A stretch of 64,000 bases of DNA from Affinundibacterium amnicola (GTDB lineage Bacteria > Pseudomonadota > Gammaproteobacteria > Burkholderiales > Burkholderiaceae_D): positions 62,001 through 126,000 of the forward strand of contig NZ_JACOFU010000007.1 in NCBI RefSeq assembly GCF_014284275.1, written 5' to 3'. The translations under genes and the position numbers were made by a program. Below, in pieces: positions 56,110 through 64,000 of this stretch (position 1 is the stretch's first letter; every line of letters begins with the position of its first letter). The notes below the pieces were generated by a model that worked only from the letters and a program-made list of their open reading frames with translations, did not search any database and was not told the DNA's origin.

Positions 56110-56163
56110 ATACCAATCAGTATAAATATATACTGATCAGTATCATTTAATACCAATTGGTAT
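56110..56163. promoter_or_regulatory. Three 14-bp palindromes at exact 20-bp spacing
   Basis: ATACCAATCAGTAT, ATACTGATCAGTAT and ATACCAATTGGTAT start at 56110, 56130 and 56150. The second and third are perfect palindromes and the first combines one half of each. The 20-bp period puts all three on about the same helix face. The array lies between the divergent fasciclin and leucine dehydrogenase genes, closer to the former. It looks like a cooperative operator array; the binding protein is unknown. Confidence 0.6.
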
Positions 56164-56232
56164 CGATTCATTTTGTCCCGGTTTCCACATCCTCAATTTG
56201 ACACATAGATCGCTGCCGACGGATCTGCTTAT

Positions 56233-56274
56233 GTGCTGAACTAAGTGCTGAGCTAAGTGCTAAATCAAGTGTTC
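56233..56274. repeat. 12-bp tandem repeat, about 3.5 copies
   Basis: Units GTGCTGAACTAA, GTGCTGAGCTAA, GTGCTAAATCAA and a partial GTGTTC follow each other without gaps. The array lies about 235 bp upstream of the leucine-dehydrogenase-type gene. The rest of this intergenic stretch (to 56508) shows no gene. Confidence 0.6.
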
Positions 56275-56508
56275 ATTCGACGGTTGATTCAAGAGTTGAT
56301 CTAGGCGTTATTCCACCTTGAGTTTATAGGGGCTTAGCCGTATACTTCTGCGCGCGTGACACAATCACCGATTTTTTACCTGCTACCCGCTTGGTAAAAA
56401 CCTGATTTACCAACTCATAGTCCTTTTTCATCCACCAATTTTTTTTGCGGTACTGGATCAAGCTGGCGCATCTGCCAGACTGCACCATATCCGCGCGGAG
56501 CCATAAGC

Positions 56509-57540
56509 ATGACCGCCTTTGTATTCAACGAAGTCAATTTCGACAATCACGAACAAGTAGTTTTCGCCTCTGAACCTAAATCTGGCTTGCGCGCCATCAT
56601 CGCGGTTCACAACACTAATTTAGGCCCTGCCATGGGCGGTTGCCGTATGTGGAATTACGCCACAGAAGCAGAAGCAGTGCGCGACGTATTGCGCCTGTCA
56701 CGCGGCATGACCTACAAAAACGCAGTTGCTGGCCTGCCTATCGGCGGCGGTAAAAGCGTGATCATTGGCAATCCAAAAACAGACAAAACACCCGCATTGT
56801 TCGAAGCCCTAGGTGAAGCTTTAGAGCGCCTCGGTGGCCGTTATGTCACCGCAGAAGACGTTGGCACTAGCCCTGCAGATATGGCGAATGTCGCCAGCAA
56901 AACTAAATATGTTGCAGGCTTAGGTGATCGTGGTGATCCATCTCCATTTACCGCATTAGGCTGCTTCGTTGGTGCACAAGCTGCGGTAAAACATCATTTC
57001 AAACGCGATAGCTTTGATGGTTTAACAGTAGCATTGCAAGGTTTAGGTCACGTTGGTTATGACTACGCTCGCCGCCTGCACGAAGCTGGCGCGAAATTAG
57101 TCGTTGCTGATATCGATCAAAATTCCTTAAAGCGTGCGCAAGAGGAATTCGGCGCAACCGTAGTTGATGTCAATGCGATCTACGATGTTGAAGCCGACAT
57201 CTATGCACCATGCGCTCTCGGCGCAACTTTGAACCCAGACACGATGAGTCGTTTAAAAGTAAAAATCGTTGCTGGTGGTGCCAACAACCAATTAGCCACA
57301 CCAGAAATCGGTGAAGTTTGCCGCCAAAAAGGTATCTTGTACGCACCAGATTTCGTCATCAATGCTGGCGGCATCATCAAGGTTTGCTACGAATACATGA
57401 ACACACCAGAAGATGGCATGGATGCGCACGTACGTCGCATCGGTGAGACTTTATCTGAAGTGTTTGCGCGTGCTGATGCAGAAGGCGTACCGACTAGTGT
57501 GATTGCTGATCGTTTGGCGGAAGAACGTTTCAAAAAATAA
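56509..57540 (+). CDS. Leucine dehydrogenase-type Glu/Leu/Phe/Val dehydrogenase
   Basis: NAD-dependent amino-acid dehydrogenase, oxidatively deaminating branched-chain or aromatic amino acids. The N-terminal catalytic domain has GPAMGGCRMWNY, the Lys in RGMTYKNAVAGLPIGGGKSV, and the Asp in AEDVGTSPADM. The C-terminal Rossmann domain contains VALQGLGHVGYDYARRL. Length (343) is that of Leu/Phe dehydrogenases, shorter than GDH. The exact substrate cannot be read from the sequence. GGAG lies nine bases before the ATG. Confidence 0.9.
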   Translation: MTAFVFNEVNFDNHEQVVFASEPKSGLRAIIAVHNTNLGPAMGGCRMWNYATEAEAVRDVLRLSRGMTYKNAVAGLPIGGGKSVIIGNPKTDKTPALFEALGEALERLGGRYVTAEDVGTSPADMANVASKTKYVAGLGDRGDPSPFTALGCFVGAQAAVKHHFKRDSFDGLTVALQGLGHVGYDYARRLHEAGAKLVVADIDQNSLKRAQEEFGATVVDVNAIYDVEADIYAPCALGATLNPDTMSRLKVKIVAGGANNQLATPEIGEVCRQKGILYAPDFVINAGGIIKVCYEYMNTPEDGMDAHVRRIGETLSEVFARADAEGVPTSVIADRLAEERFKK

Positions 57541-57608
57541 TTCGCAGCGCTCAGTTTATTGTTGGCCAATCAGATACTCCGTATAAACGCATCTGAACCA
57601 ACATCAAC

Positions 57609-57642
57609 AAAAAATCCCGCAAAAATTTTGCGGGATTTTTTT
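57609..57642. terminator. Intrinsic terminator after the amino-acid dehydrogenase
   Basis: The stem AAAATCCCGCAAAA / TTTTGCGGGATTTT with minimal loop, followed by more T residues. It can also serve the convergent minus-strand gene that stops at 57677. Confidence 0.85.
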
Positions 57643-57676
57643 ATGTGCAACCAAATTCTTAACACATGAGAGCAAC

Positions 57677-58099
57677 TTAATGCGCGGTGTACACCACTTT
57701 CACACTAGCATTCACAGCACTCTTTTCCATAATGCCGATGCAATTAGGATTTGCAGCGATCAGTTTTAATATTTCAGCAGAATCACCGACTTCTCGTGGT
57801 GCACTTCCCTTACCGCTAAAGACCAAGCGCGACCAAATTGCTTTCGCCTGGGCTTCGTTTTTCCCTAATACTTTTTCAAAGAATTCGGTACGCACTGCAC
57901 CGGAGGAGATCAACAAAGGCAATGCTTGTCCGCCGCCTGGAAATTCTTTGCTGTTGCCTAAATAAAGATCGGCGATTTGATCTTTACTTAAACTTGCGAC
58001 AGCACTTTTCGAAGAGACAACGATGACGTGTTCAGCGTAGGCTATCTGTGTACCGGCTAAAATCGCCAGACCAACTAATGTCTTGGAGAGTAGTTTCAT
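57677..58099 (-). CDS. Small PstS-like periplasmic substrate-binding protein
   Basis: A 140-residue secreted protein with a signal peptide (1-22, ending AYA) resembling one lobe of phosphate-type binding proteins: SLSKDQIADLYLGNSKEFPGG is the characteristic PstS-like segment, followed by the Ser/Arg region SGAVRTEFFEKVLG. It is far shorter than a full PstS (about 330), so ligand binding by a complete cleft is uncertain. It lies 12 bp downstream of a porin-like gene and appears to form a two-gene operon. GAGG precedes the ATG. Confidence 0.8.
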   Translation of the reverse strand: MKLLSKTLVGLAILAGTQIAYAEHVIVVSSKSAVASLSKDQIADLYLGNSKEFPGGGQALPLLISSGAVRTEFFEKVLGKNEAQAKAIWSRLVFSGKGSAPREVGDSAEILKLIAANPNCIGIMEKSAVNASVKVVYTAH

Positions 58100-58111
58100 G
58101 TTGGGCCTCGC

Positions 58112-59383
58112 TTAAAATACGAAATCAAGATTAACGGTAAACATCGATACTTTGCCGTCAAAACCACTTGGTTTGCCGAGCATCGATGTTTCATAGCTAT
58201 AGAAGCCGTTTGATGCACCCACCGCTGGGTACTTCATTTTCGCGCGTTCTAATTGCGCCTTCAAAGCAAGATTTTTCGCGAAATCCCAACGCACACCAAC
58301 TGACATCACATCCCGTGAAGAATCGCCAGTACCAACATAGGAAGCATTCAAATAATTCAATTGCGCCTTAACCGATGCAGGTGCAAATGGGCCGGCTGCT
58401 AAGCTTGGCTTGGCCGCATCAGTGGAGAAACTGCCAATACCCGCAAATGGTGTGAAATCACCGATACGTTTTGCTAACAATGCATTCCATCCGGAGACAC
58501 TCGCAATCACAACGGAGTTGGTGTCACGTTTCGCCCATTCAGCTTGCGCGATCCATTCCCCATCATCATAAGTTGCACCCAAGGTACCGATGGTTGCAGT
58601 GATCCCTGTGGTCGGTGCAACTGCGGCAATCACCGAACTACAGTTAGAACAAACAACTGCAGGCAAAGACATCAGTGACTTTAAATTTGCTTCAACAGTA
58701 GGCGCCTGAATCGAAGCGTTATACCAAGAGTATCCGCCTCGTACGCTCCAAGAGTCTTGTCCCCATTTTAAAGAGAGGCCTTTCACCCGATTCAGATCAA
58801 CATCACCACCGGCGACACTAACCTTGGTCTTACCGAAGAAGCCTTCGAGTTGTAAATTGCCAGAACCAATTTTTTTATCCCAACGTGCGGTTACGCCATC
58901 TTGGAAAGTGATTGGATTAACTTGATACATTTCAGATTGTGGACGCGCTGTTGTTTGCGCGTAATTTAAATTACGATAGTCCGACAGTACGAAAATAGGC
59001 GCAACCGTACGTCCCACTTTGAAATCAATTTCAGAAGTCAAAGGATAGGCAACATAAGCCCATTCAACGGTCGGCTTATTACTACCATCGACATCTTTTT
59101 TCGAAATTAGTTGAACAACTGCTTTGAGTTTTCCATGTGGATTCAAAGTGGCTTGAATTGATGCCTGACTATCGCCATCGAAGCGCCAGTCTTTGTACGA
59201 CAACACGCGTTGACGTTGCTCTGTGCGGACACCAGCAACATTACTAGTTCCACGATAAGCGCCTATCGTACCGAAGCCATCAATTTTTAACCAATCACTG
59301 AATTCATCAGCCTGTGCCACAGGCACAGCAGCAAAACTGGCGATACTTGCTAAAACCAGAGGATAGATGTATTGCGATTTCAT
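58112..59383 (-). CDS. Porin-like outer-membrane protein
   Basis: About 423 residues, signal peptide 1-24 (ending VAQA), then repeated amphipathic beta-strands and a terminal ...VNLDFVF with C-terminal Phe, as in proteobacterial porins. A pair of cysteines (VVCSNCSS) occurs in a predicted loop. The ATG giving MKSQYIYP has AAGGAAAG upstream; a 44-codon longer frame is not credible. Its product could form the outer-membrane passage for whatever the following binding protein recognises. The exact porin family was not recognised. Confidence 0.8.
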   Translation of the reverse strand: MKSQYIYPLVLASIASFAAVPVAQADEFSDWLKIDGFGTIGAYRGTSNVAGVRTEQRQRVLSYKDWRFDGDSQASIQATLNPHGKLKAVVQLISKKDVDGSNKPTVEWAYVAYPLTSEIDFKVGRTVAPIFVLSDYRNLNYAQTTARPQSEMYQVNPITFQDGVTARWDKKIGSGNLQLEGFFGKTKVSVAGGDVDLNRVKGLSLKWGQDSWSVRGGYSWYNASIQAPTVEANLKSLMSLPAVVCSNCSSVIAAVAPTTGITATIGTLGATYDDGEWIAQAEWAKRDTNSVVIASVSGWNALLAKRIGDFTPFAGIGSFSTDAAKPSLAAGPFAPASVKAQLNYLNASYVGTGDSSRDVMSVGVRWDFAKNLALKAQLERAKMKYPAVGASNGFYSYETSMLGKPSGFDGKVSMFTVNLDFVF

Positions 59384-59991
59384 ATTGCTTTCCTTTATTT
59401 TTGTAACCAAATGGAATAAGTCTTGGATCGTACTTAGTTGGGACAGAGACAAAAACAGCGCAGAAATAAACAGCAGAAAATCAGAAGCATCAGCAGATTC
59501 GCACACCAAAATCACATCTTTGCAACGGTGTTCAATTCATACTAGCAACATTCAGAAATTCGTCAAAGTTATTTCCAGATAAAAACTATCTTGGCAATTT
59601 TTTACAACGTTTCCTTGATCTTAGGTCAAGCAAATCCAATAAGTAGCCATATAGGTGCCCATTTCTCTTACGCGATTACATTGACTGAGCAACGCTCGCG
59701 CAAATCTCTCATCCTGTATTGATTTCATTGATTTTTGAGATTAGCGATCATGCTAACAGGGAAAAATGTTGCCGCACGTCATCTCATCCGGTTTAACGAT
59801 GTTTCACAATTGTCGACCACAATTACACCAACAAATCCATACTATTTTTGACATTGAATTTGACGAAAAACACACTAAAACCATCGCAATAAAAGCAATT
59901 AAAAATGAAAAATATCTATAAAAATCAATGAATTGCAGATGCATATCTAAGCACAAAGCGCTACCATCACGACTCTATTCATCAAACGAAT
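59384..59991. other. Long divergent intergenic region
   Basis: About 600 bp between the porin gene (minus) and the sugar-transporter gene (plus), rather AT-rich. No credible gene, RNA or hairpin was seen. It must hold both promoters. The operator-like palindrome lies at its right end. Confidence 0.5.
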
Positions 59992-60003
59992 GCAATCGAT
60001 TGC
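59992..60003. promoter_or_regulatory. LacI-family type operator
   Basis: GCAATCGATTGC is a perfect palindrome with the central CG and GCAA/TTGC arms typical of LacI-family operators. The same half-site (GATTGC) recurs immediately downstream to about 60012. It lies about 70 bp before the transporter start, in position to overlap its promoter. No LacI gene is in the window. Confidence 0.6.
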
Positions 60004-60073
60004 GATTGATTGCAACGAATTGGATGAAAAGAACACAGTTCGATAAATGAGACAGCCATTCACAAAGATAAGA

Positions 60074-61513
60074 ATGAAACAAATGAACAATCAACAAGCG
60101 CACACCCACTGGGGACAATTTATTCCTTTGGTATCAGTATTCTTTTTCTGGGGCTTTGTCGCCGCAGGCAATGACATTTTGATCCCGGTTTTTAAACACG
60201 CCTTTCAGTTGACGCAAACCCAAAGTCAATTTGTCTCGCTATCGTTTTATGTGGCATACACAGTTGGATCCGTGCTCTATTTGCTGATTTCAAAACTGAT
60301 TAAAGAAGATGTGACCAAACGCATCGGTTATAAAAATAGTTTGGTCACTGGCTTATGTATTTCTGCATTCGGCACCTTGCTGTTTTATCCCGCCGCAAAC
60401 ATGGCGTCATTTAATTTAATGTTGTCCGGATTATTTATTGTGGGTTTGGGATTTTCCCTGCTACAAACGACTGCGAATCCTTTGGCGATTTCGCTCGGTA
60501 CCGCCAATACGGCATCACAACGTTTAACCTTGGCGGGCGGGGTGAATAATTTTGGTACAACGATCGGTCCCTTGATCGTTGCATTCGCGATTTTCGGCAC
60601 GCCTTCTGGCAACAATGAGATGAGTATAGAAAGCGTCAAAATTCCTTATCTGGTACTGGGTGCGGCATTTTTAATTGTTGCTGTTTTCCTCAAGTTTTCT
60701 TCAATACCCAATCATCCGAATCCCACCGTCATCAATCTGGAACAAGAAAGCACACAAACTTCGGCGCTACAGTTTCCACAATTGCTGATGGGTATGGCAG
60801 CGATTTTTGTCTATGTTGGTGTCGAAGTTTCTACCGCAAGCAACTTGCCCGGATACATGGAAACCACGCAAGGCTACCAAACCAAAGACATTGCGCCCTT
60901 CATCTCTTTGTACTGGGCGAGCTTGATGATAGGACGCTGGACTGGCGGCGTCGAAGCATTTAATTTGCAAGCCGGTGCAGCAAAGATCGCTAAATTCTTA
61001 GTGCCCTATGCCGCCTTCAGCGTGTTTTTGTTAGTCAACGCCATTGCGCAACATGATCTGAGTCACTTCTATGTATATGGTGCCGTGGTGCTGGTTTTGA
61101 TTGCTGCAGATATCGCCAGCAAAGGCAATCCAGCCAGAATGCTATTGATTTTTTCTCTGCTGGGAATCGGCGGCTTAATTTTAGGCATGAGTACCAGCGG
61201 CATGCTGAGCATTTACGCGTTTACCAGCATAGGATTATTCTGTAGTACTTTGTGGCCATGCATATTCACTTTGGCCATCAGCGGACTTGGCAAACACACA
61301 GGGCAAGGTAGTAATTACCTGATCATGATGATTATGGGTGGTGGTATCGTGAGTTGGATACAGGGGATGGTCTCGGAAAAAATTGGCATACAAATGAGCT
61401 ATCTTGTTGGCGTGGCCTGTTTCGCTTACATGGCGATTTATGCCTTGATGGTTCCAGGCATCTTGGCAAAACAAGGAATCAGTTTGGATAAAAAGGCATC
61501 ATCAACGCACTAA
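60074..61513 (+). CDS. FucP-type sugar:H+ symporter (MFS)
   Basis: Major facilitator of the fucose/glucose-galactose permease branch, about 479 residues with 12 helices. Indicators are FFFWGFVAAGNDILIPVFK in the first helix, LGFSLLQTTANPLAISLG and LAGGVNNFGTTIGPLI. The sugar is uncertain; the LacI-type operator upstream supports carbohydrate-induced expression. Start candidates are the ATGs at 60047, 60074 and 60083; the middle one is taken, but ribosome sites are weak for all. Confidence 0.88.
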   Translation: MKQMNNQQAHTHWGQFIPLVSVFFFWGFVAAGNDILIPVFKHAFQLTQTQSQFVSLSFYVAYTVGSVLYLLISKLIKEDVTKRIGYKNSLVTGLCISAFGTLLFYPAANMASFNLMLSGLFIVGLGFSLLQTTANPLAISLGTANTASQRLTLAGGVNNFGTTIGPLIVAFAIFGTPSGNNEMSIESVKIPYLVLGAAFLIVAVFLKFSSIPNHPNPTVINLEQESTQTSALQFPQLLMGMAAIFVYVGVEVSTASNLPGYMETTQGYQTKDIAPFISLYWASLMIGRWTGGVEAFNLQAGAAKIAKFLVPYAAFSVFLLVNAIAQHDLSHFYVYGAVVLVLIAADIASKGNPARMLLIFSLLGIGGLILGMSTSGMLSIYAFTSIGLFCSTLWPCIFTLAISGLGKHTGQGSNYLIMMIMGGGIVSWIQGMVSEKIGIQMSYLVGVACFAYMAIYALMVPGILAKQGISLDKKASSTH

Positions 61514-61536
61514 ACTTCCTCACCACAAAGCCAGTT

Positions 61537-61587
61537 AAAATGCGCGTAAAGAATTGATCAAACTATTCCTCATCGACGCGCATTTTT
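61537..61587 (+). terminator. Intrinsic terminator after the sugar transporter
   Basis: Stem AAAATGCGCGT / ACGCGCATTTT with a loop of about 28 bases, followed by TTATT. The long loop lowers confidence, but its place between two plus-strand genes fits. Confidence 0.6.
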
Positions 61588-61597
61588 ATTGCCTCTT

Positions 61598-62134
61598 ATG
61601 TCAGCGAAATCCAATTTGGCAGCACCTAATTTAGCCACACCTAAATCGGCAACGATAAAAAGTAGTTTCGCTCCCGTGGTGGATCAAAATACGCGCATCT
61701 TAATTCTAGGTAGCTTACCGGGTGATGCTTCACTAGCACAACAACAATACTATGCGCATCCGCAAAATCGTTTCTGGCATCTGTTATCTGAACTGGTCAC
61801 AGTTAACTTAATCGTTCAAGATTATCCATCACGCCTACAAACTCTTTTGCAAAATCATATTGGGCTGTGGGATGTCATCGCTCAAGCACAGCGCCGTGGC
61901 AGTCTCGACAGCCAGATTAAAGAGCGTAATGATAATGATTTGCTTGCCTTAGTCAGCACACTTCCACAATTACACACCATCGCATTCAACGGTACTACTG
62001 CTGCTAAGATAGGCTTGAAAATATTGCAGGACAAGCACACGCGATACCGTATTCTGCATTTGCCATCGAGCAGTCCCGCCTATACTTTAAAGTACGAGGT
62101 AAAACTGCGAGCTTGGCGTTCAATCGTTGATTGA
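61598..62134 (+). CDS. DNA-deoxyinosine glycosylase (UDG superfamily)
   Basis: Predicted base-excision enzyme removing hypoxanthine (deaminated adenine) from DNA. It shows the superfamily-6-type motifs: RILILGSLPGDASL then HPQNRFWHLL near the N terminus, LWDVIAQAQRRGSLDSQI in the middle, AFNGTTAAK and LPSSSPAY near the end. An Asn/Ala-rich leader of about 30 residues precedes the fold. ATG is chosen over an upstream TTG in the same frame. About 178 residues. Confidence 0.88.
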   Translation: MSAKSNLAAPNLATPKSATIKSSFAPVVDQNTRILILGSLPGDASLAQQQYYAHPQNRFWHLLSELVTVNLIVQDYPSRLQTLLQNHIGLWDVIAQAQRRGSLDSQIKERNDNDLLALVSTLPQLHTIAFNGTTAAKIGLKILQDKHTRYRILHLPSSSPAYTLKYEVKLRAWRSIVD

Positions 62135-62144
62135 GCATATGCAA

Positions 62145-63083
62145 TCAATGCATTTCTGCTGTCTCTTGATGAGAAATTGATGGAGCCCTATCTATCAGTC
62201 TCAAATAAGCATTCACTTGAAGAACGCGTTCTATCACTAAAGCGATTTGATCATAAGATCCATAAGTATCATCTTCTGAACAACGCTGGCAGTTTGTTAG
62301 CGCTATCTTTCGCCCATCTTCAGGACATTTGGGAAGAAGCAAACCAGAATCAAGCAAACTGTTTCTAACTCTATCAAAAACATCTTTAGGCATAGCCGCT
62401 TGCGATAAAAAATCATAACTTGGTTGAAACTCCGCAGAAGTGGTCAACATGATCATGTATTTCGACAAATCAAGCATTTGGATTTCACCATCTGCATATC
62501 GAACCAAGAGCGGCACGTAAGGAGCCAGTTCTGGCATTAGATGGTTCGGGAATACCTCAGCTTTCCAATAAAGTTGGGCTAACTGCGCAAAATGATAAAA
62601 ATCTTTAATTGCAGATAAATTAGATTGCGCGAAAGGCAAAATTTCAACCTTAGGCTTAGTAGCAACGACAGTATCATTTGAAACATCGACGTACAAATCG
62701 CCGAACAAAAAAGCATTTTGAAAGTACTGTCCTCTTAAGTCTCCCCAAATCTGTCGAATTACCCCGCCATTCAAAGAAAACTGTTGAATGGCATTAAAAG
62801 CGACTGCGCCATCTCCTTGCAACTCACCAGGAGATATTTCCTCAAGGCGCTTCTTAACTGCCAAACTAATTTCTAAGCACTGGCCTAAAGGATATGGCTT
62901 GCTAGCTTTAGTCGGAAATTCGGCAGATAATTGCGGATCTAATGTAGCACGCAAAGCTAGCAAAAATCTCTCCAACTCTCCCAGCACCGGACGCAAGAAC
63001 TGACTCGTAAGATGACTCTGCTTTTCCCAATCAAGTTGACGCGGTTCATTAGGCAATAGGGGTTTCACTTCGGCATTTTTCAT
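62145..63083 (-). CDS. Hypothetical protein, 312 residues
   Basis: The family is not recognised. A largely helical, soluble protein with no signal peptide or membrane segment. A cysteine-rich patch near residues 255-275 (CPEDGRKIALTNCQRC) could bind metal, but this is only a pattern. The ATG overlaps the stop of a small upstream frame as ATGA. Codon and base composition appear slightly more AT-rich than neighbours. It converges with the glycosylase gene, 10 bp away. Its reading frame is long and undisturbed, so it is most likely a real gene. Confidence 0.75.
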   Translation of the reverse strand: MKNAEVKPLLPNEPRQLDWEKQSHLTSQFLRPVLGELERFLLALRATLDPQLSAEFPTKASKPYPLGQCLEISLAVKKRLEEISPGELQGDGAVAFNAIQQFSLNGGVIRQIWGDLRGQYFQNAFLFGDLYVDVSNDTVVATKPKVEILPFAQSNLSAIKDFYHFAQLAQLYWKAEVFPNHLMPELAPYVPLLVRYADGEIQMLDLSKYMIMLTTSAEFQPSYDFLSQAAMPKDVFDRVRNSLLDSGLLLPKCPEDGRKIALTNCQRCSEDDTYGSYDQIALVIERVLQVNAYLRLIDRAPSISHQETAEMH

Positions 63084-63274
63084 AAATAGCTAAGAAACAA
63101 AAAGGGCTCTAGTATACCGAGGTCCAAATAACTCATCTGCGTTAATTCTTCCATTTGGCATTTCATTAAATTCTGAGCATCAAACGACGTAATAGAAATA
63201 TCAAATTTACGAACACTATTTTGCAAAAAGTAAGTTAAAACCGAATCATATTTAGGAAACCGAGAACTAAACAA
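63080..63274 (-). CDS. Possible small protein, 64 residues, coupled to the hypothetical gene
   Basis: A short open frame beginning with TTG behind GAGGTGG and ending in TGA that overlaps the next gene's ATG (ATGA), a common sign of translational coupling. No family is recognised. A TATACT box inside its end could instead be the promoter of the downstream gene, in which case this frame is chance. Support is weak. Confidence 0.3.
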   Translation of the reverse strand: MFSSRFPKYDSVLTYFLQNSVRKFDISITSFDAQNLMKCQMEELTQMSYLDLGILEPFLFLSYL

Positions 63275-63361
63275 TCGAAACCACCTCTAAAGAACAAGAA
63301 TCTCAAGGGGTACAAACAAAATTACTTTTCCATGTTTAATTAACTCAAGGAATCAACAAAA

Positions 63362-64000
63362 ATGCGTCTCTCCACTTTGTTCACGTTAGCATTTGTCGTA
63401 CTTCCGACATTTGCAATTGCGCAGTCTGAAGATAAATTCAAACAGTTAGAAGATCTGTTACCAACTCCGACCTCGATCCGTGCGGCTTCCGGTGCACCCG
63501 GTCATGCGTATTGGCAGCAACGTGCTGATTACGTGATCCGCGCTAGCTTGGATGAAGACAAACGCAGCATCACCGGTTCCGAAACCATCACTTATCACAA
63601 TAATTCACCAGACACCTTGAATTATTTGTGGTTGCAGCTAGATCAAAATATCTTCAAACCAGATTCCGATGCCAATACAACGGTGACCTATCCATCACGC
63701 GACGCTTGGAAAAATCCAAATGCAATGAGCTTTACCGCGATGCACACCTTAAACGAGAAAGAAAAGTTTGACGGTGGCTTTAAGATCGGCACGGTGAAGG
63801 CGGCGAACGGCCAAGCATTAAAATACGTCATCAATCGAACCATGATGCGTATCGATTTACCGCAGAGCTTAAAACCAGGCGAGAAATTTAGCTTTAGTTT
63901 GGATTGGAAACACAATATCAATGATGGCATGGTGTTGTGGGCGCGCACAGGCTACGAACATTTCAAAGAAGATAAAAACGACATCTTTGAAATTGCTCAC
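63362..64000 (+). CDS. M1-type metallopeptidase, N-terminal part (runs off the window)
   Basis: Only the first 213 codons are inside the window. A signal peptide (1-20, ending AIA) is followed by the N-terminal beta domain seen in secreted M1-family peptidases: AYWQQRADYVIRASLDED, ITGSETITYHNNSPDTL and LNYLWLQLDQNIF. The zinc motif HExxH would lie beyond base 64000, so the activity is not confirmed. CAAGGAATC precedes the ATG. Confidence 0.8.
   Translation, partial: MRLSTLFTLAFVVLPTFAIAQSEDKFKQLEDLLPTPTSIRAASGAPGHAYWQQRADYVIRASLDEDKRSITGSETITYHNNSPDTLNYLWLQLDQNIFKPDSDANTTVTYPSRDAWKNPNAMSFTAMHTLNEKEKFDGGFKIGTVKAANGQALKYVINRTMMRIDLPQSLKPGEKFSFSLDWKHNINDGMVLWARTGYEHFKEDKNDIFEIAH

Noticed and set aside
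1..64000. CRISPR arrays, tRNA genes, prophage or toxin-antitoxin/defence clusters
   Set aside because: No regularly spaced repeats with spacers, no cloverleaf seen by eye, and no integrase, capsid, nuclease-helicase or toxin-antitoxin pairs among the genes.

Overview
The window is chromosomal DNA from a betaproteobacterium of order Burkholderiales, probably family Oxalobacteraceae and possibly Undibacterium-like. This is inferred from gene order and protein style (mraZ-rsmH-ftsL-ftsI-murE-murF-mraY; fmdB-DUF502-aspS-nudB-EEP-clsB), moderate GC, and an AspRS of the GatCAB-dependent type. No prophage, complete insertion sequence, CRISPR array or tRNA was seen.

Layout. 1-6.9 kb: the start of the division/cell-wall (dcw) cluster on the minus strand, behind a promoter carrying four MraZ half-sites. 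7.3-11.2 kb: a membrane GGDEF-EAL enzyme, a MITE-like element with a 5-bp target duplication, and the RNase P RNA gene. 11.3-14.6 kb: a chalcone-isomerase-like secreted protein, a beta-CASP RNA nuclease and an orphan outer-membrane barrel. 14.7-19.6 kb: a 5-oxoproline (pyroglutamate) utilisation operon, pxpB-pxpC-pxpA-DUF969-DUF979-pcp. 19.9-26.7 kb: a signalling island with a chemoreceptor, a 1639-residue REC-PAS4-HK-REC-HPt-REC-EAL protein and a lone receiver. 27-34.6 kb: a symporter followed by the conserved fmdB-DUF502-aspS-nudB-EEP-clsB-hslR run. 34.8-36.5 kb: a second chemoreceptor.

36.8-45.2 kb is a fatty-acid beta-oxidation operon (TetR, FadE, FadN-type fusion, FadA, alpha/beta hydrolase, enoyl-CoA hydratase). 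Three of its gene gaps carry three unrelated palindromic elements. 45.2-50.7 kb: LysR with a divergent metallo-beta-lactamase-fold protein that lacks the zinc motif, a PafA-type phosphatase and a POT peptide transporter. 50.9-56 kb: an RND efflux pump with its adaptor but no outer-membrane channel, and a fasciclin protein, with palindromic operators upstream of both. 56.5-64 kb: a leucine-dehydrogenase-type enzyme, a periplasmic binding protein with a porin, a FucP-type sugar transporter behind a LacI-type operator, a deoxyinosine glycosylase, an unrecognised gene, and the start of an M1-type peptidase.

The best candidates for undescribed biology are DUF969/DUF979 as a two-subunit pyroglutamate carrier, the one-chain VieS-VieA-like phosphorelay with a cysteine-containing LOV-like PAS domain, and the evenly spaced triple palindrome upstream of the fasciclin gene.
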